Below, piece after piece: positions 60,836 through 64,000 of a stretch of DNA of 64,000 bases. The stretch spans positions 310,001 through 374,000 of the forward strand of contig NZ_SAUF01000002.1 of the NCBI RefSeq assembly GCF_004023665.1. Direction: 5' to 3'. Position 1 is the first letter of the stretch; each line of letters opens with the position of its first letter. The notes under the pieces are model-generated. The model had not been told where the DNA came from and ran no database searches. It saw nothing but the letters and a program-made list of their open reading frames with translations. This DNA comes from Afifella aestuarii. GTDB taxonomy: Bacteria > Pseudomonadota > Alphaproteobacteria > Rhizobiales > Afifellaceae. The translations under genes were made by a program, and so were the position numbers.

Positions 60836-61285
60836 TCAGCCCTTTCGGGGCTGAACCAGCCTCTGCTCGATGTTTCGGGCAAGCCTGTCCCGCAGTTCGC
60901 GGTAGGCGGTGAGGATCTGTTCGCGGCTGCCGGTCGCCTGTGTCGGATCGGGCGTCGGCCAGTATTCGACGTCGATCGCGAGCGTGCGCGTCAGCTCCAG
61001 GGCCTGGTGATGCGCTTCCGGCGACAGCGTGATGGCAAGATCGAAATTGAGATCTTCCAGCTCCGCCAGGCTTTTCGGCCGCGACTGGCTGAGCGCCAGC
61101 CCCTTTTCGGCGAGAACGGCATCCACGAAAGGATCGCGCCTTCCGGGCATGACCCCGGCAGACGCGACATAGATATGGGGTCCGAGGGCCTCGCGTGCCA
61201 GGGTCTCCGCGATCGGCGAGCGCACCGCATTGCGTCCGCACAGAAAAAGGATCGAAGCCGGCTGTGTCGACGCCTGCGCCGCCAC
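60836..61285 (-). CDS. Low-molecular-weight protein tyrosine phosphatase / arsenate reductase-like protein
   Basis: A 149-aa LMW-PTP fold protein. The P-loop is CGRNAVRSPIAE (CX5R), with GVMPGRRDPF and a later DLAITLSPEAHHQALEL. The C-terminal WPTPDPTQATGS holds the likely general-acid Asp. Start is GTG 61285, five bases after the UPF0262 stop. Phosphatase or thioredoxin-coupled arsenate reductase activity cannot be separated by sequence here. Confidence 0.85.
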   Translation of the reverse strand: MAAQASTQPASILFLCGRNAVRSPIAETLAREALGPHIYVASAGVMPGRRDPFVDAVLAEKGLALSQSRPKSLAELEDLNFDLAITLSPEAHHQALELTRTLAIDVEYWPTPDPTQATGSREQILTAYRELRDRLARNIEQRLVQPRKG

Positions 61286-61290
61286 CGGGG

Positions 61291-61770
61291 TCAGCCCCGC
61301 CAGTGCAGCACGCAGACCAGCGTGAACAGGCGGCGTGCCGTGTCGAAATCGACCTCGATCTTGCCTTTCAGGCGCTCCTGAAGGAGGCGGGAGCCTTCGT
61401 CATGCACCCCGCGACGGCCCATATCGATCGCCTCGATGCGCCGCGGCGAGCCGCTCTTGATGGCGTCGTAATAGCTTTCGCAGATGACGAAATAGTCTTT
61501 GACGATCTTGCGGAACGGCGACAGCGACAGAATGTGCGTCATCACCTCCGTGTCGTCTTCCTTGCGGATGTCGAAGATGAGGCGCCGTTCGGCGATCGCA
61601 AGATTGAGCTTGTAGGGGCCTTCCTCCTTGCCGACGGGGGCGAACGAATTCTCGTCGATCAGATCGAAGATGGCGACGGCGCGCTCATGCTCGATATCGG
61701 GCGGGCCACGCCCGATCGATTCATCCAGATGGACAGCGACGAGCCGGTTCTTCTGCCCCGCATTCGCCAT
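61291..61770 (-). CDS. UPF0262 family protein
   Basis: A 159-aa cytoplasmic protein found next to hisD in alphaproteobacteria. Typical stretches are [56 protein letters not shown] and [20 protein letters not shown]. Function is not known. ATG 61770 was chosen over GTG 61773. It lies 12 bp downstream of hisD. Confidence 0.9.
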   Translation of the reverse strand: MANAGQKNRLVAVHLDESIGRGPPDIEHERAVAIFDLIDENSFAPVGKEEGPYKLNLAIAERRLIFDIRKEDDTEVMTHILSLSPFRKIVKDYFVICESYYDAIKSGSPRRIEAIDMGRRGVHDEGSRLLQERLKGKIEVDFDTARRLFTLVCVLHWRG

Positions 61771-61782
61771 CACCCCGCCGCC

Positions 61783-63075
61783 TCACCGATTCATGCGGAT
61801 GGTGAGGGCGCGCGCATGCGCCTCCAGACCCTCCGCACGCGCCAGCGCGATCGCAGCCGGGCCGAGATCGGAAAGCGCCGAAGGCGGGCAGGAGAGGATG
61901 GAGCTGCGCTTCATGAAATCGAGCACCGACAGGCCCGAGGAGAAGCGCGCCGAGCGCCCGGTCGGCAGGACGTGGTTGGAACCGCCGACATAATCGCCGA
62001 TCACTTCCGGCGTGAAGCGCCCGAGGAAGATCGCGCCGGCATGGCGGATCTTCGGCAGAAGCCGCTCCGGATCCTCGATGGCGATCTCCAGATGCTCCGC
62101 CGCGATGCGGTCGGCGAGCTCTGCCGCTTCGTCGAAATGTTTGACCGTGATGACGGCGCCGAAATCGCGCCAGCTCGCCTCGGCGATCTCGCGGCGCGGC
62201 AGGAGTGCTGCCTGGCGATCGACTTCCCGGGCGACGGCTTCGCCGAAGGCCTGATCGTCCGTGACGAGGATCGACTGCGCCACCTTGTCGTGCTCGGCCT
62301 GCGACAAAAGGTCGGCGGCGAGCCAGGCCGGATCGTTTTCGGCGTCGGCGATGACGAGAATTTCAGACGGCCCGGCGATCATGTCGATGCCGACCGTGCC
62401 GAAGACGCGCCGCTTGGCGGCGGCCACATAGGCATTGCCGGGGCCGACGATGATGGAGACGGGCTTGATCGTCTCCGTGCCGTAGGCAAGCGCGGCGATC
62501 GCCTGCGCCCCGCCGACGCGGTAGATTTCATCGACGCCGGCAAGCTCGGCCGCGACGAGAACGAGCGGGTTGAAGACGCCGTCGGGCGTCGGCACCGTCA
62601 TGGCGAGCCGTTCGACGCCGGCGACCTTCGCCGGCACCGCGTTCATGATCACCGAGCTCGGATAGGCGGCGGTGCCGCCGGGCACGTAGAGGCCGGCGGA
62701 ATCGACCGCCGTCCAGCGCGTGCCGAGCGTGACCCCGAGCGCATCTTCGTGGCGCGTATCCTCCGGCATCAGCCGCTCCTGGCCGGCCTTGAGCCGGTCG
62801 CGGGCGAGCGTCAGCGCCTCGAGCACGTCTTTCGGGCAATCCTCGACCGCGCGCTCGATCTCCTCGCGGCCAATGGCGGTGCCGCGGGCCTCGAGATCGA
62901 CCTTGTCGAAGCGCGCCGTGAGTTCGGCGAGCGCTTCGTCGCCGCGGGCGCGCACATCGGCGATGATGTCGCGCACGGCCTCGTCGACCTCCGCGGCCAT
63001 CTCGCGCTTGGTGGCGAGAAACGCGGCGAAGCGCGTCTCGAAATCGTCATCCGTCGTGGAAAGTCTGAGCGCCAT
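61783..63075 (-). CDS. hisD: Histidinol dehydrogenase HisD
   Basis: A 430-aa zinc enzyme that oxidises L-histidinol twice to histidine with NAD+. Signatures are GLYVPGGTAAYPSSVIMNAV, YRVGGAQAIAALAYGTETI, IVGPGNAYVAAAKRRVFG, DMIAGPSEILVIADA, LLSQAEHDKVAQS (zinc and catalytic residues), AEHLEIAIEDPE and GGSNHVLPTGRSARF. Full length. It lies downstream of the DUF2948 gene in the usual alphaproteobacterial order. Confidence 0.97.
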   Translation of the reverse strand: MALRLSTTDDDFETRFAAFLATKREMAAEVDEAVRDIIADVRARGDEALAELTARFDKVDLEARGTAIGREEIERAVEDCPKDVLEALTLARDRLKAGQERLMPEDTRHEDALGVTLGTRWTAVDSAGLYVPGGTAAYPSSVIMNAVPAKVAGVERLAMTVPTPDGVFNPLVLVAAELAGVDEIYRVGGAQAIAALAYGTETIKPVSIIVGPGNAYVAAAKRRVFGTVGIDMIAGPSEILVIADAENDPAWLAADLLSQAEHDKVAQSILVTDDQAFGEAVAREVDRQAALLPRREIAEASWRDFGAVITVKHFDEAAELADRIAAEHLEIAIEDPERLLPKIRHAGAIFLGRFTPEVIGDYVGGSNHVLPTGRSARFSSGLSVLDFMKRSSILSCPPSALSDLGPAAIALARAEGLEAHARALTIRMNR

Positions 63076-63094
63076 GGATCAAGCCCCGCGATCT

Positions 63095-63547
63095 TCAGGA
63101 TGTCATGTGACGCGGCTGGCGCGGCGTCGACCAGGCGGGGCCAAGATCGGCAAGCCGCGCTTCGCAGCATTCGACCTTGAGCTTGATGGCCGCATCGCCG
63201 GCAAAGACGAGGGTCACCTCGCCGGCCGGGGCCGCGGTCGGAGCGAATTGCACGGCAAGCAGCGACAGAACGCGTTCGCCATCGTTGCGATCGATGCCGA
63301 AGCTTTTCGCCTCTTCCACGCGCTCGAAATGCAGGACGGCGCGCCGCCGTTCGAAGACGCGCGAAAGGGCCCGCCGCTCGGGCGCCGCCTCCCAGGCAAA
63401 CCGGTTCATCGGGAGGAGGAGGCGCTTTTCCTGCGGCAGCCATTTGATGTCGCCGACCTTCACCACCGCATCCTGAACATACGCGGAGATGATCTGCAGA
63501 TCTTCCTCGTCCATTGCCATGAGACGCAGACGACCGCTCGAAGCCAT
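63095..63547 (-). CDS. DUF2948 family protein
   Basis: A 150-aa protein with MAMDEEDLQIISAYVQDAVV, DIKWLPQEKRLLLPMNRFAW, a Arg-rich middle (RVFERRRAVLHFERV) and VTLVFAGDAAIKLKVECCEA. This matches DUF2948, located between murA and hisD in many alphaproteobacteria. Role unknown. The ATG at 63547 is 19 bp upstream-coupled to hisD by close spacing. Confidence 0.9.
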   Translation of the reverse strand: MASSGRLRLMAMDEEDLQIISAYVQDAVVKVGDIKWLPQEKRLLLPMNRFAWEAAPERRALSRVFERRRAVLHFERVEEAKSFGIDRNDGERVLSLLAVQFAPTAAPAGEVTLVFAGDAAIKLKVECCEARLADLGPAWSTPRQPRHMTS

Positions 63548-63721
63548 GAACCCCTTCCCGATCTGACCTTATTGGCCGCTTCCGTTGTGGCCGCACCGAT
63601 CTTAGCGAAGCCGCAGGCTCACGCCTGCCGCTCCGCCATCGCGATGGCGGCCCAAAATCTCCCTTTTAGGCTCTAGGGCCTCACCGCGGTGAGGGCAAGG
63701 CGCGAACCGGTCCAGGATGCC

Positions 63722-64000
<279 letters not shown>

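Overview
This window is a high-GC chromosomal segment from an alphaproteobacterium, most likely of the order Hyphomicrobiales (Rhizobiales). The evidence is the block murA, DUF2948, hisD, UPF0262, phosphatase, infA, maf, yacG, tRNA-Phe at the right end; an alphaproteobacterial LexA site (GAAC-N7-GAAC); TGA-N9-TCA iron-rhodo boxes, the type of site bound by RirA; and an imuA-imuB-dnaE2 operon. No IS element, prophage, CRISPR array, rRNA or origin was seen. The species cannot be named from the sequence.

Layout, left to right. (1) 1-6.4 kb: the start of a Pho-box-controlled pstS, then the SOS mutasome operon. (2) 6.7-17 kb: a GAF/EAL protein, a large autotransporter divergent from a YqjI-like PadR regulator with a very long His/Gly-rich extension, a spermidine-synthase-like protein, a DASS/SLC13 permease and a diguanylate cyclase. 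(3) 17-31 kb: a P2-type cation ATPase, a HigBA-like toxin-antitoxin pair whose antitoxin carries a metallopeptidase domain, an MFS carrier, pncB, an HNH protein, an alanine/sodium symporter, a HAD phosphatase, tusA, an endonuclease/exonuclease/phosphatase protein and a phospholipase D-like protein. (4) 31-36.8 kb: a four-gene peptide ABC importer in which the second permease is fused to an ATPase. (5) 36.9-50.6 kb: an iron region with two exported proteins, feoA, feoB and a Cys-rich membrane protein, then (after an SDR and a GGDEF/EAL protein) a heme uptake cluster hmuTUV, divergent from a TonB receptor and hutW. Iron-rhodo boxes precede both halves. (6) 50.7-54.2 kb: a glutamine-synthetase-family enzyme, YbaK and DUF763.

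(7) 54.2-55.9 kb: the most unusual locus, a compact operon of two small peptides and one radical SAM/SPASM enzyme. In each peptide the C-terminal part carries a cysteine at every fourth residue, and the two share a leader-like N-terminus. This looks like a RiPP-type peptide modification system. (8) 56-58.3 kb: an ArsC/YffB-like reductase, a membrane protein and a partly degenerate AT-richer stretch. (9) 58.3-64 kb: the conserved tRNA-Phe/yacG/maf/infA/hisD/murA housekeeping block.

Genes that appear to work together are imuA-imuB-dnaE2 (translesion synthesis), the peptide ABC transporter, feoAB with its neighbours and hmu/hutW (iron and heme acquisition), and the peptide/radical SAM operon. 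Three or more c-di-GMP enzymes are scattered between them. A recurrent oddity is short tandem repeats, often with a 15-bp unit and a different sequence each time, at gene edges and in intergenic gaps.
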